Source of the DNA: Mactromeris polynyma
Lineage: Eukaryota; Mollusca; Bivalvia; Venerida; Mactridae
Direction: 5' to 3'
DNA: 64,000 nucleotides
NCBI GenBank assembly: GCA_032209605.1
Contig: JASFXZ010000020.1
Coordinates: 69,501 to 133,500 of the forward strand
In this document: positions 48,701-53,500 of the stretch, piece by piece
Numbering within the stretch: position 1 is the first letter of the stretch
Layout of the letters: every line of letters starts with the position of its first letter
Made by a program: the position numbers and the translations under genes
Notes under the pieces: model-generated
Database searches by the model: none
What the model saw: the letters and a program-made list of their open reading frames with translations, nothing else
What the model was told of the DNA's origin: nothing

Positions 48701-49669
48701 GTTAATGATCATTGTGTTTTGACTTGAGTATATATGTTTCAGACCACGAGGTGAACGTGGTTAATGATCGTTGTGTTTTGACTTGAGTATATATGTTTCA
48801 GACCACGAGGTGAACGTGGTTAATGATCATTGTGTTTTGACTTCAGTATATATGTTTCAGACCACGAGGTGAACGTGGTTAATGATCGTTGTGTTTTGAC
48901 TTGAGTATATATGTTTCAGACCACGAGGTGAACGTGGTTAATGATCATTGTGTTTTGACTTGAGTATATATGTTTCAGACCACGAGGTGAACGTGGTTAA
49001 TGATCGTTGTGTTTTGACTTGAGTATATATGTTTCAGACCACGAGGTGAACGTGGTTAATGATCATTGTGTTTTGACTTGAGTATATATGTTTCAGTCCA
49101 CGAGATGAATGTGGTTAATGATCGTTGTGTTTTGACTTGAGTATATATGTTTCAGACCACGAGGTGAACGTGGTTAATGATCGTTGTGTTTTGACTTGAG
49201 TATATATGTTTCAGACCACGAGATGAATGTGGTTAATGATCATTGTGTTTTGACTTGAGTATATATGTTTCAGTCCACGAGATGAATGTGGTTAATGATC
49301 GTTGTGTTTTGACTTGAGTATATATGTTTCAGTCCACGAGGTGAACGTGGTTAATGATCGTTGTGTTTTGACTTGAGTATATATGTTTCAGTCCACGAGG
49401 TGAACGTGGTTAATGATCGTTGTGTTTTGACTTGAGTATATATGTTTCAGTCCACGAGATGAACGTGGTTAATGATCGTTGTGTTTTGACTTGAGTATAT
49501 ATGTTTCAGTCCACGAGATGAACGAGTTCAGAACATTCCAGCCTATGGTAACAGTGCTACATCATTCACAGAATCTTTACCTTCAGTTATCAGTCAAGGT
49601 GGTGGTTCTACGATCAACTTTGATAGAGTAAATGATCTGTATACTTCACTCAGAACTCAAAGGCATTAA
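14695..49669 (+). CDS. ankyrin-repeat protein, spliced CDS of 23 exons, 1,265 residues
   Basis: Hand-assembled from splice signals. Exons: 14695-15799, 16084-16206, 17598-17797, 19742-19811, 20297-20424, 23283-23386, 26888-27047, 27393-27487, 32241-32304, 32984-33051, 35218-35338, 35902-35972, 37127-37232, 37463-37540, 40172-40370, 40585-40790, 42441-42574, 42968-43044, 44183-44273, 44708-44817, 45544-45752, 46804-46922, 49510-49669. Every junction is GT-AG and every phase agrees, so the frame stays open from the ATG to TAA. Residues 1-368 are Ser-rich with a 20-residue repeat. From residue ~379 degenerate ankyrin repeats recur (GSLLHLACVLQNLDAV, KKTALHYAVYNHYINVV, GDTPLMLACMKGLPETV, GFTPVHLACKL). 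The tail is low-complexity. No signal peptide or membrane segment is seen. It is probably an intracellular scaffold; the precise family is not recognised. Confidence 0.85.
15094..15390 (+). repeat. 60-bp coding minisatellite inside exon 1
   Basis: Four near-identical 60-bp units (20 residues, residues ~153-232) follow one degenerate unit. The central copies differ by single bases. The unit is Ser/Lys/Gly-rich with no predicted fold, so length variation between alleles is plausible. Confidence 0.9.
15939..16025. mobile_element. dispersed MITE-like repeat, copy B
   Basis: Begins gagaccagtttc and ends ggctgcattcggagattg, with interior catctgattgatt and ttgaccaattac. Same family as copies at 14.5, 19.6 and 50.2 kb. 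It lies in intron 1. Confidence 0.6.
16084..16206 (+). CDS. ankyrin-type gene exon 2
   Basis: Acceptor tgtattacag, donor aatctg|gtaata, phases 1 to 1. Encodes residues ~369-409 with the ankyrin signature DGSLLHLACVLQNLDAVQIC and the loop TNIKDKSG that continues into exon 3. Confidence 0.85.
16339..17512. repeat. 39-bp G-rich minisatellite, about 30 copies, intron 2
   Basis: Unit gtgtggcaatagtaagttct plus gtactggggagggtggg. Each unit has three closely spaced G-tracts on the transcribed-sense strand, and each carries gtaagt, a consensus 5' splice site sequence. Homogeneous units give frames of up to ~380 codons on both strands (39 = 3 x 13), which are artefacts. Confidence 0.95.
17598..17797 (+). 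CDS. ankyrin-type gene exon 3
   Basis: Acceptor tgtgcttcag, donor ctgcag|gtaact, phases 1 to 0. Residues ~410-476. It completes the exon 2 ankyrin unit with GKTAFDVCGCPRI, then a charged helical stretch (IRKQIQNMPAKLQASFLTN). Confidence 0.85.
17798..18065. other. intron 3, 5' part, nothing recognised
   Basis: Single-copy AT-rich intron sequence before the 36-bp array. Confidence 0.5.
18070..19012. repeat. 36-bp minisatellite, about 26 copies, almost perfectly homogeneous
   Basis: Unit tcctatacttctgtgtgttt plus gtgtaagtatgttaac. I see one substitution in the whole array (acatctg near 18953). Each unit contains the donor-like gtaagtat. It lies in intron 3. The open frames are periodic artefacts. 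Confidence 0.97.
19265..19440. repeat. about 58-bp repeat, 3 copies, intron 3
   Basis: Three copies of a unit with atgatcattgatgtgtcgat and attgtatcaatgacggctta. The unit itself contains an inverted repeat (tgatcattga / tatcaatga). Confidence 0.9.
19583..19672. mobile_element. dispersed MITE-like repeat, copy C
   Basis: Starts gacctgtctcag with the interior cagccttgccattggtcaat, and ends ttttgagactagtctc. It is inverted relative to copy A. The interior segment matches the unit of the 10.3-11.6 kb array. Intron 3. Confidence 0.65.
19742..19811 (+). CDS. ankyrin-type gene exon 4
   Basis: Acceptor tctgtatttcag, donor gctg|gtacgt, phases 0 to 1. Residues ~477-499, containing KDGQFLVHVAARAG, the first helix of an ankyrin repeat (TPLHxAA-like). 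Confidence 0.85.
20070..20215. repeat. about 32-bp repeat, 5 copies, intron 4
   Basis: Units of tttatatggaaggttttgat plus tagttacaggc. Short intronic minisatellite. Confidence 0.9.
20251..20320 (+). repeat. 36-bp duplication of the exon 5 acceptor
   Basis: The segment ttattgtag|gtttgggtca plus cttaccgtt occurs twice, 36 bp apart. Both copies have an AG acceptor, and both maintain the reading frame. Use of the upstream copy would add 12 residues (36 nt) without a stop. Confidence 0.9.
20297..20424 (+). CDS. ankyrin-type gene exon 5
   Basis: Acceptor tattattgtag (a second, in-frame acceptor lies 36 nt upstream), donor tgtgag|gtaaaa, phases 1 to 0. Residues ~500-542: GLGHLPFLMSIV, then YNDEGMTTLMIAAQEGNETL, a clear ankyrin repeat. 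Confidence 0.85.
20655..23256. mobile_element. possible 2.6-kb non-autonomous element enclosing the CRE array
   Basis: The left end reads TA|CAGTCAATCTTG and the right end CAAGATTGACAT|TA. The termini match at 10 of 12 positions and both are TA-flanked. Subterminal motifs (ggtcgcttaataaagtggtc on the left, ggtcgcgttagag on the right, both followed by ttaatagata) recur. The interior is mostly tandem array. Classification as Tc1/mariner-like is inference from the TA flanks. Confidence 0.45.
21085..22832. repeat. 46/40-bp minisatellite with a CRE palindrome in most units
   Basis: Units contain catcacacagtaacaagaat, ctgcacatggcg and tgacgtca or tgacatca. Two length classes alternate: 46 bp (with tgtactcat) and 40 bp (without it). 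The 46-bp form dominates the left and the 40-bp form the right. By my count about 24 units carry an exact TGACGTCA. Intron 5. Confidence 0.95.
23283..23386 (+). CDS. ankyrin-type gene exon 6
   Basis: Acceptor tatgttttcag, donor gtcaa|gtaaat, phases 0 to 2. Residues ~543-577: FGADPNKQNEKTKKTALHY then AVYNHYINVV, a textbook ankyrin repeat continued by NCLIKRGGDFNLED in exon 7. The last ~45 nt and the donor are the founder of the following array. Confidence 0.85.
23341..24915. repeat. 60-bp minisatellite made of exon 6 end plus its donor, about 26 copies
   Basis: Every unit contains ctgcattatgctgtctacaa, ccactatatcaacgttgtca and a|gtaaatatttatatct, i.e. about 45 nt of exon and 15 nt of intron. 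Each carries a complete 5' splice site. In the gene's frame, reading through any donor meets TAA at once, so only the first copy can be the working donor. Open frames of ~560-580 codons on each strand are artefacts of the 60-bp period. Confidence 0.97.
25001..26483. mobile_element. possible 1.5-kb non-autonomous element, TA-flanked
   Basis: Left terminus CCCTATTTCTCCTAAT and right terminus ATTAGGAGAAATACTG are inverted with 14 of 16 matches, both bordered by TA (tatata / tatatta). The interior has no recognisable transposase and contains a small 33-bp array. Intron 6. Confidence 0.55.
25455..25580. repeat. 33-bp repeat, 4 copies, intron 6
   Basis: Units of cgtaatttgccagaacaaaa plus gaataatccat. 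Confidence 0.9.
26540..26668. mobile_element. 129-bp near-palindromic MITE, TA-flanked
   Basis: The two ~55-bp arms (CAGGCTGTTGGTAGGGTATA ... and its inverse ending TACCCTGTCAACAACCTG) flank a ~16-bp loop, and TA borders both sides. It could fold into a long hairpin in DNA or RNA. Intron 6, about 220 bp upstream of exon 7. Confidence 0.75.
26888..27047 (+). CDS. ankyrin-type gene exon 7
   Basis: Acceptor atttttaccag, donor ctcgag|gtaaga, phases 2 to 0. Residues ~577-630: it finishes the exon 6 ankyrin unit (NCLIKRGGDFNLED), then an acidic loop and a helix with CEAIASQRERRMENLREN. Confidence 0.85.
27048..27392. other. intron 7, nothing recognised
   Basis: Short single-copy intron; no repeat or RNA gene seen. 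Confidence 0.6.
27393..27487 (+). CDS. ankyrin-type gene exon 8
   Basis: Acceptor atatttacag, donor aacag|gtatac, phases 0 to 2. Residues ~631-662, ending VDKDDYTPIMLASQYNR, the start of an ankyrin repeat. Its last ~31 nt with the donor founded the largest array in the window. Confidence 0.85.
27457..31800. repeat. 50-bp minisatellite made of exon 8 end plus its donor, about 87 copies
   Basis: Unit: ctccaatcatgctagcttct, caatataacag|gtatac, attgtaccatat. About 31 nt are exon and 19 nt intron, and nearly every unit keeps an intact aacag|gtat donor. Three positions vary independently (gcttctc/gctactc, tacatt/tatatt, cataa/g/tctcc), and multi-unit blocks recur. A few copies lose the GT (aacagctt, aacagctac), including the last. 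One unit lacks two bases, near 30125. Confidence 0.97.
31890..32140. repeat. dispersed interspersed-repeat fragment (SINE-like 3' region)
   Basis: Contains caatacaatacaaatacatt, tgtatagcgct and, further on, aaacaaatatgttttcagtt followed by cctttctgaaagt. This combination recalls widespread interspersed repeats of marine invertebrate genomes. The assignment is from memory of the pattern and unverified. Confidence 0.45.
32241..32304 (+). CDS. ankyrin-type gene exon 9
   Basis: Acceptor ttatttgcag, donor agtcag|gtaaaa, phases 2 to 0. Residues ~662-683 with IHNLTTLLAVSNDTINAQHS. Separated from exon 8 by the 4.3-kb donor array; phase and ankyrin register support the join. Confidence 0.8.
32484..32695. 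repeat. 63-66-bp repeat, 3 copies, intron 9
   Basis: Units contain tttcaacaaattcagaggaa and gaatgtattctttgataatg. Confidence 0.9.
32984..33051 (+). CDS. ankyrin-type gene exon 10
   Basis: Acceptor gtcattgtag, donor tttag|gtatgt, phases 0 to 2. Residues ~684-706, TGLTALSMAAKNGHDHCCRV, a canonical ankyrin helix pair. Confidence 0.85.
33288..34832. repeat. 31-bp minisatellite, split by a transposon
   Basis: About 25 units of ctgttatataccatgactgg plus actccacatat. One to two units lie left of 33331 and the rest right of 34074, with a 742-bp element between. Intron 10. Confidence 0.9.
33332..34073. mobile_element. 742-bp PIF/Harbinger-like MITE inserted in the 31-bp array
   Basis: Left terminus GGGTGCGTTTCATCAA; the right terminus reverse-complemented is GGGGGCGTTTTATCAA (14 of 16 match). 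The 3-bp CTG is duplicated on both sides, and removing the element plus one CTG restores the array unit. A 3-bp duplication and G-rich TIRs suit PIF/Harbinger-type elements. The interior is rich in ttgcgattt motifs, has one TGACGTCA, and shows no credible transposase. Confidence 0.75.
34832..35220. repeat. 39-bp minisatellite carrying the exon 11 acceptor, about 10 copies
   Basis: Unit atacctgacatgatatgaca plus ccactttgtatatgttcag. Each unit has an acceptor, tatatgttcag|ata. The following acctgacatga matches exon 11 sequence after an internal 19-nt deletion between two ata triplets. The last acceptor is the one joined to the full exon. Confidence 0.95.
35218..35338 (+). CDS. ankyrin-type gene exon 11
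   Basis: Acceptor tatgttcag, donor ttcagt|gtaagt, phases 2 to 0. Residues ~706-746: RYGAGTAIPDMRDYLAIHQA, then VLNNHEGVVDAF, an ankyrin loop and helices. Confidence 0.85.
35339..35901. other. intron 11, nothing recognised
   Basis: Single-copy AT-rich intron. The short minus-strand frame here has no splice support. Confidence 0.55.
35902..35972 (+). CDS. ankyrin-type gene exon 12
   Basis: Acceptor gtgtttacag, donor aatgt|gtatgt, phases 0 to 2. Residues ~747-770 (GLHKALNLCRKSSIHDKLTD). Confidence 0.8.
35973..36350. other. intron 12, 5' part, nothing recognised
   Basis: Single-copy sequence apart from a direct repeat of tcatatttcctctgttgata that leads into the array. Confidence 0.5.
36350..37035. 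repeat. 24-bp minisatellite, about 25 copies, intron 12
   Basis: Unit gtgataaggtgtttgtctga plus ccca/cccc. Copies of the flank (ttagattcatattt, ctgttgataaagcagagt) are interspersed at the right end, so array and flank were duplicated together. Confidence 0.95.
37127..37232 (+). CDS. ankyrin-type gene exon 13
   Basis: Acceptor attacttgtag, donor aggaag|gtaaat, phases 2 to 0. Residues ~770-805: PQLRICSMEGNAGKLFCLLE, then DGDDVNRK, an ankyrin unit. Confidence 0.85.
37463..37540 (+). CDS. ankyrin-type gene exon 14
   Basis: Acceptor tttattttcag, donor acggag|gtacat, phases 0 to 0. Residues ~806-831: LPALFIAVEYGHVEVVKLLT, the clearest ankyrin helix pair of the gene; the next loop KGADLTKRD starts exon 15. 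Confidence 0.9.
37541..37845. other. intron 14, 5' part, nothing recognised
   Basis: Single-copy intron sequence before the 35-bp array. Confidence 0.5.
37850..40135. repeat. 35-bp minisatellite split by a transposon
   Basis: About 46 units of cagtacctccaaggtcatag plus aaacagtacttgggt. Two unit families are visible: ggtcatagaaac in the left part and ggatatagacac in the right part. A 652-bp element interrupts it at 37936. Intron 14. Confidence 0.95.
37936..38587. mobile_element. 652-bp non-autonomous DNA transposon inserted in the 35-bp array
   Basis: Perfect termini CAGGGGCGGATCCAG and CTGGATCCGCCCCTG, with subterminal G- and C-runs (ggaccccccctgga) on both sides. GTACA is duplicated at both borders (37931-37935 and 38588-38592), and excising one copy restores the array sequence gtacatccaaggtc. 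CAGGGGCGGA-type ends are known from hAT-like elements; the 5-bp duplication is shorter than the usual 8 bp. No transposase. Confidence 0.8.
40172..40370 (+). CDS. ankyrin-type gene exon 15
   Basis: Acceptor ttgctattgtag, donor gaaaaag|gtaaac, phases 0 to 1. Residues ~832-898: GNTVLHVAVVNGQQQTVEYL, then a basic linker (KTKTRKHRNK) and DKKTAVQIACEKG; two ankyrin units. Confidence 0.85.
40585..40790 (+). CDS. ankyrin-type gene exon 16
   Basis: Acceptor tttcatgacag, donor tggttg|gtaagt, phases 1 to 0. Residues ~898-966: FNKIVKRLLDNRATTALLN, then GTLFTTAEYEGARSLIEAHR and an amphipathic stretch. Ankyrin-like first half. Confidence 0.85.
40825..42360. repeat. 32/33-bp minisatellite, about 46 copies, intron 16
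   Basis: Unit gattccagaactttcctggt plus tttgtgttcaact; the left part uses a 32-bp variant (aattttcctggtttggtttcg). The 33-bp period gives a ~500-codon minus-strand frame (LNTKPGKFWNQ repeats) that is an artefact, and that frame shifts where the 32-bp units begin. Confidence 0.95.
42441..42574 (+). CDS. ankyrin-type gene exon 17
   Basis: Long T-tract acceptor ending tttttttcag, donor gagga|gtaaga, phases 0 to 2. Residues ~967-1011: RLGDTPLMLACMKGLPETVK, FLLQSAVYA; a classical ankyrin repeat. Confidence 0.9.
42575..42967. other. intron 17, nothing recognised
   Basis: Single-copy intron; the 62-codon frame in it has no support. Confidence 0.55.
42968..43044 (+). CDS. ankyrin-type gene exon 18
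   Basis: Acceptor atatatttcag, donor catcatg|gtaggt, phases 2 to 1. Residues ~1011-1037 (DNSDADSGVTDLPPWRSYTP), an acidic, probably disordered linker. Its 3' half plus donor founded the next array. Confidence 0.8.
43005..43585. repeat. 57-bp minisatellite made of exon 18 end plus its donor, about 10 copies
   Basis: Unit taccaccatggagatcatat, acacagtctatacatcatg|gtaggt, ttatataacacata. About 39 nt match exon 18 and the rest intron 18. All copies retain catg|gtaggt. Single-base and 3-bp variants occur. Confidence 0.96.
43810..44130. repeat. about 97-bp repeat, 3 copies, intron 18
   Basis: Units contain tgccaaatgttgtggaagga and cagaccggagccctaacaag, ending ggttgacaggtattgatgtg. Resembles a fragment of a dispersed element amplified locally. 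Confidence 0.9.
44183..44273 (+). CDS. ankyrin-type gene exon 19
   Basis: Acceptor tatggttacag, donor cccaag|gtgagt (phase 2). Residues ~1037-1067, LMRSLERSGEYDSMPSLAGC, a linker region without ankyrin signature. Confidence 0.8.
44440..44612. repeat. 27-bp repeat, about 6 copies, intron 19
   Basis: Unit tgttatatctgtaacacctt plus tatgcag. Confidence 0.9.
44708..44817 (+). CDS. ankyrin-type gene exon 20
   Basis: Acceptor attttttcag, donor catg|gtaagt, phases 2 to 1. Residues ~1067-1104 (LPGPHYAESGTNKMTSYLTD), linker. Confidence 0.8.
44885..45145 (-). repeat. 88-bp repeat, 3 copies, tRNA-like (SINE head) in minus orientation
   Basis: On the minus strand each unit holds an A-box-like cttggtagagcag and a B-box ggtttgaatcc at the spacing of a tRNA gene. 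The acceptor stem is not conserved. This suggests a tRNA-derived SINE head that has been tandemly amplified. Intron 20. Confidence 0.6.
45146..45543. other. intron 20, 3' part, nothing recognised
   Basis: AT-rich single-copy sequence. Confidence 0.5.
45544..45752 (+). CDS. ankyrin-type gene exon 21
   Basis: Acceptor gatgtattgtag, donor ctcctg|gtttgt (weak +3/+4), phases 1 to 0. Residues ~1104-1173: DGNTPLHRTIEGGDYVSIAT, then NDAGFTPVHLACKLKRKKIL; two strong ankyrin repeats. Confidence 0.9.
45753..46335. other. intron 21, 5' part, nothing recognised
   Basis: Single-copy AT-rich sequence. Confidence 0.5.
46338..46645. repeat. 59-bp repeat, 5 copies, intron 21
   Basis: Units contain tgtgatcagaatgtgactga and accatatgattgtgatatgc; near-identical. 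Confidence 0.93.
46804..46922 (+). CDS. ankyrin-type gene exon 22
   Basis: Acceptor tgactttcag, donor gccag|gtaatc, phases 0 to 2. Residues ~1174-1213 (VKGVDLSLLTLNGELPEEVT ...), finishing the last ankyrin unit and leading to a basic tail. Confidence 0.8.
47110..47181 (+). tRNA. tRNA-like sequence, probably pseudogene or SINE head, anticodon position GGC
   Basis: 72 nt with an A box (tggtgtagtggttagca), a perfect 5-bp anticodon stem (acgga/tccgt) around the loop ccggcaa, a T arm with B box ggttcgaatcc, and 3' end tagcgcca. Defects: the acceptor stem pairs only over five positions if one T is bulged, and position 33 is C rather than the near-universal T. With standard spacing the anticodon reads GGC (Ala). 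Intron 22, sense orientation. Confidence 0.5.
47182..47555. other. intron 22, nothing recognised between tRNA-like sequence and array
   Basis: AT-rich; if the tRNA-like sequence is a SINE head, this could be its body, but I cannot show it. Confidence 0.4.
47560..47990. repeat. 54-bp minisatellite, 8 copies, intron 22
   Basis: Unit atcagtgtggtggcttggta, aaccattaaaatgttcggct, acagttcacctaat. Continuous frame is a period artefact (54 = 3 x 18). Confidence 0.95.
48285..49525. repeat. 59-bp minisatellite carrying the exon 23 acceptor, about 20 copies
   Basis: Unit tccacgaggtgaacgtggtt, aatgatcgttgtgttttgac, ttgagtatatatgtttcag. Every unit contains the acceptor tatgtttcag followed by (t/a)ccacgag(g/a)tgaacg. 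This matches the first ~16 nt of exon 23, where tttcag|tccacgagatgaacg is continued by the real exon. In frame, each repeat copy hits TAA after seven codons, so only the last acceptor gives the full C-terminus. Confidence 0.97.
49510..49669 (+). CDS. ankyrin-type gene exon 23 (C-terminus, stop)
   Basis: Acceptor tatatgtttcag, phase 2 entry, TAA stop. Residues ~1213-1265: Ser-rich tail (NSATSFTESLPSVISQGGGS) ending YTSLRTQRH. No domain recognised. Confidence 0.85.
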
Positions 49670-50600
49670 AGAGACAAATCATGTATAGTTGATGGTGTAC
49701 ATGTAATCACTTATTCTATACTATATCAACATGAGTGTTGGTGAAAGGAAACTTCAAATGTAATATTGTGTTGTTTAAACAGGATACAGGGTGATGTTAA
49801 AAAAAGGATTGTTTTCAACCAATCAGTGAAATGTTCAAGTCAGCTAAGATATTGACTTTATTTTTGTACTTTGAACAATAGAAATGTTGTGAGACAACAG
49901 TGAAAAACGAATAACATGTGCGGCTTGAAAGCTGTTCAGTTTTCTGAGATTACACTGTATAAGTAAAGTCAAAAGTAATTTTAATTATTTATGTTCTTTT
50001 TGCATGTATGGTTGTGCTTTGTTTTATATTCCTTGAGATTGCAACTTCTACATCACCAGAGGTTACATATTTAATCTGTGTAGTACTTTGTAATTTAATT
50101 TTGTTGAGCATGTAATGAAACTGCATCAAGTGTTTATGTTAGTCAAAATATTTTGTGTTTTTTTCGCTGGAGGTTGTGATGCTGAGTTTTGAAACCAGTC
50201 TCAGAATGTAGCCTTACTATTGGTCAATTTTACCAATGTCTTCAGAACGAACCAATCAGAGGCTTGAGTTTTTAGACTAGTCTCCAGACTCCTACTTATA
50301 ATCTCAAATTTTGATGTCTTAGGTGAAGAAATATCCTGTATATATAAGGCTTCCCATCACATCTCTTTTATGAGTGATGCACTTTAATTGTTTGTATTTT
50401 TATGTGCAATAGACGGTTCAGGTAACCTAAATTATATTGTTATGTTTGCTGGAATATATAATTGTTATATTTTAACAGTTTGTAGATAACTTATGGCTTG
50501 ATATAATACATTTATTGTGATGATGAAATTTTATTTTGAACAAGTTTATATTCAAGAGTTGGCATGAAATTTGTCATGTTGAAATTAAAGAGTAAATATT
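49670..50600 (+). other. presumed 3' UTR of the ankyrin-type gene
   Basis: AT-rich sequence after the stop. A candidate poly(A) signal ATTAAA lies at 50584-50589. A dispersed MITE-like repeat sits inside at ~50.2 kb. The true end cannot be fixed without transcripts. Confidence 0.4.
50190..50285. mobile_element. dispersed MITE-like repeat, copy D
   Basis: Runs from tgaaaccagtctcagaatgt to tttttagactagtctc, with tattggtcaattttacc and gaaccaatcagaggct forming an internal inverted repeat. Same family as copies at 14.5, 15.9 and 19.6 kb. Confidence 0.65.
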
Positions 50601-50729
50601 GATTGTTTGAGCATGTAGTTGTGTTGTTGAATCATTTCATGATGTACCTGCTTAAACATGTTCAAATGATATTTCAAAGATGCTATTATTGGTTTAGCTT
50701 TTACAGTCACCAAAAGTAGAACAGGGTTC

Positions 50730-52330
50730 CCTACATGTAGTGGGTCCAGTACATTATCAGAAGAAGAACAACAATATCACATCATTTCCTGTGCTCCCTA
50801 CATGTAGTCACAGACCTATATACCGGTATATATGGTATATAGCTCCCTACATGTAGTATATATGGTATATAGCTCCCTACATGTAGTGGGTCCAGTACCG
50901 GTATATAATTATGGTATATAGCTCCCTACATGTAGTATATATGGTATATAGCTCCCTACATGTAGTGGGTCCAGTACCGGTATATATGGTATATAGCTCC
51001 CTACATGTAGTGGGTCCAGTACCGGTATATATGGTATATAGCTCCCTACATGTAGTGGGTCCAGTACCGGTATATATGGTATATAGCTCCCTACATGTAG
51101 TCACAGACCTATATACCGGTATATATGGTATATAGCTCCCTACATGTAGTGGGTCCAGTACCGGTATATATGGTATATAGCTCCCTACATGTAGTCACAG
51201 ACCTATATACCGGTATATATGGTATATAGCTCCCTACATGTAGTCACAGACCTATATACCGGTATATATGGTATATAGCTCCCTACATGTAGTCACAGAC
51301 CTATATACCGGTATATATGGTATATAGCTCCCTACATGTAGTGGGTCCAGTACCGGTATATATGGTATATAGCTCCCTACATGTAGTGGGTCCAGTACCG
51401 GTATATATGGTATATAGTTCCCTACATGTAGTGGGTCCAGTACCGGTATATATGGTATATAGCTCCTTACATGTAGTGGGTCCAGTACCGGTATATATGG
51501 TATATAGCTCCCTACATGTAGTGGGTCCAGTACCGGTATATATGGTATATAGCTCCCTACATGTAGTCACGGACCTCTATACCGGTATATATGGTATATA
51601 GCTCCCTACATGTAGTGGGTCCAGTACCGGTATATATGGTATAGCTCCCTACATGTAGTGGGTCCAGTACCGGTATATATGGTATATAGCTCCCTACATG
51701 TAGTCACGGACCTCTATACCGGTATATATGGTATATAGCTCCCTACATGTAGTGGGTCCAGTACATTATCAGAAGAAGAACAACAATATCACATCATTTC
51801 CTGTGCTCCTACATGTAGTCACGGACCTCTATACCGGTATATATGGTATATAGCTCCCTACATGTAGTGGGTCCAGTACCGGTATATATGGTATATAGCT
51901 CCCTACATGTAGTGGGTCCAGTAACGGTATATATGGTATATAGCTCCCTACATGTAGTGGGTCCAGTACCGGTATATATGGTATATAGCTCCTTACATGT
52001 AGTGGGTCCAGTACCGGTATATATGGTATATAGCTCCCTACATGTAGTGGGTCCAGTACCGGTATATATGGTATATAGCTCCCTACATGTAGTGGGTCCA
52101 GTACCGGTATATATGGTATATAGCTCCCTACATGTAGTGGGTCCAGTACCAGTATATATGGTATATAGCTCCCTACATGTAGTGGGTCCTGTACCGGTAT
52201 ATATGGTATATAGTTCCCTACATGTAGTGGGTCCAGTACCGGTATATATGGTATATAGCTCCCTACATGTAGTGGGTCCAGTACATTATCGGAAGAAGAA
52301 CAACAATATCACATCATTTCCTGTGCGCTT
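50730..52330. repeat. 45-bp minisatellite with interspersed longer units, about 33 copies
   Basis: Unit ctccctacatgtagtgggtc, cagtaccggtatatatggta, tatag. Alternating variants replace gtgggtccagtac by gtcacagacctatatac or gtcacggacctctatac. A flank segment (cattatcagaagaagaacaa) recurs at three positions, so block duplications included the border. Between the two plus-strand genes. Confidence 0.95.
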
Positions 52331-52520
52331 CTGAACTTATGATATGGAGTAAAGTTTAACAATATGGCAATATTTCACTTAATAAATAGAACTGCACATT
52401 TATACATAATTAACACATCTAAATATGCAAGCTGAACAGTTGGCTATTTTGATTGGATATAGGGATGTTAATGAATATTCAAACATTCTAAGACTTGTTC
52501 ATACGAATATTTGATTACTG

Positions 52521-53492
52521 TAAGCATGTTAAAACGTCCCCAAGTTCAAACGGCCCCAGACCAAAAAGTCCCCATTTTTGGTTAAAACGTCCCCCTTTTG
52601 TCCAAAACGTCCCCAGTGCTATACATTATTTGACAAACCGTCCCAAATATTGATCAAAACGTCCCCACTTTTGTCTAAAACGTCTCCACTTTTATGAGTG
52701 AACACCACTTCGGTGATAAATACGATAAGCAAATACTGTGTACTTGGTTTATTAGTTTTATTGAATTTTAATAATAAACACACATCAGTGTAAAACATAC
52801 ATCAGTGTAAAACACACATCAGTGTAAAACATACATGATACATAAACCCAGTTAAATACATTGTACACAAACAAACACTGAAACAAACTATATTCGGTTC
52901 AATCGGTCAAATTGCCGACTTATTACGGGTATTCGCATTAAAATCATTATTCTTGTAATTTTGATTAGCACACTTATGCCAAACTTGAGTAATGACCGCT
53001 TTTCAATAATGATGTTTTTTCCTTCAAAATAATTGTAAATCTTTAGACAGAGTTTGCACACATTTAAACATAATTTATTGTGAATTTTCACACAAACATT
53101 AATTCATTTAAGGAAATTTGAAAAAAAAATACATATTAATTAAAATAATAAATGCAAGAGAAATGTCAACTAGTACTAAGAATCATAGTTCCATTTAGAA
53201 TGTTGAAACCAAATAATAATCCCTTCTGAGTTCATGTCTGAGTTCTTCCCATAAATAAAATGTATCTTATGCGTATTATGAAAGTAAAAGTGTGGGCATT
53301 TTGATACAGAACAGAACAGAACTTTATTACTCTTTATACAAAATAGGGACGTTTTGTTCAGATTCGGGGACGTTTTGAACTTAAGTGGGGACGTTTCGTC
53401 GAATTGAAATTTGGACTGGGGATGTTAAACCAAAAATGGGGAAGTTTTCGTCTGGGGACGTTTCAACTTGGGGACGTTATGAACGTAAACCA
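52521..53492. mobile_element. 972-bp long-TIR element with 8-bp target duplication
   Basis: Both ends carry ~150-bp imperfect inverted repeats dense in aaaacgtcccc / ggggacgtttt motifs. GATTACTG flanks both sides (52513-52520 and 53493-53500), an 8-bp duplication typical of hAT-type insertion. No transposase is seen; the 67-codon minus frame inside is not convincing. Probably a non-autonomous or foldback element. Confidence 0.75.
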
Positions 53493-53500
53493 GATTACTG

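Noticed and set aside
52888..53091. 67-codon minus-strand frame inside the long-TIR element as a transposase remnant
   Set aside because: Too short, no DDE or other transposase motif, AT-rich composition explains it.
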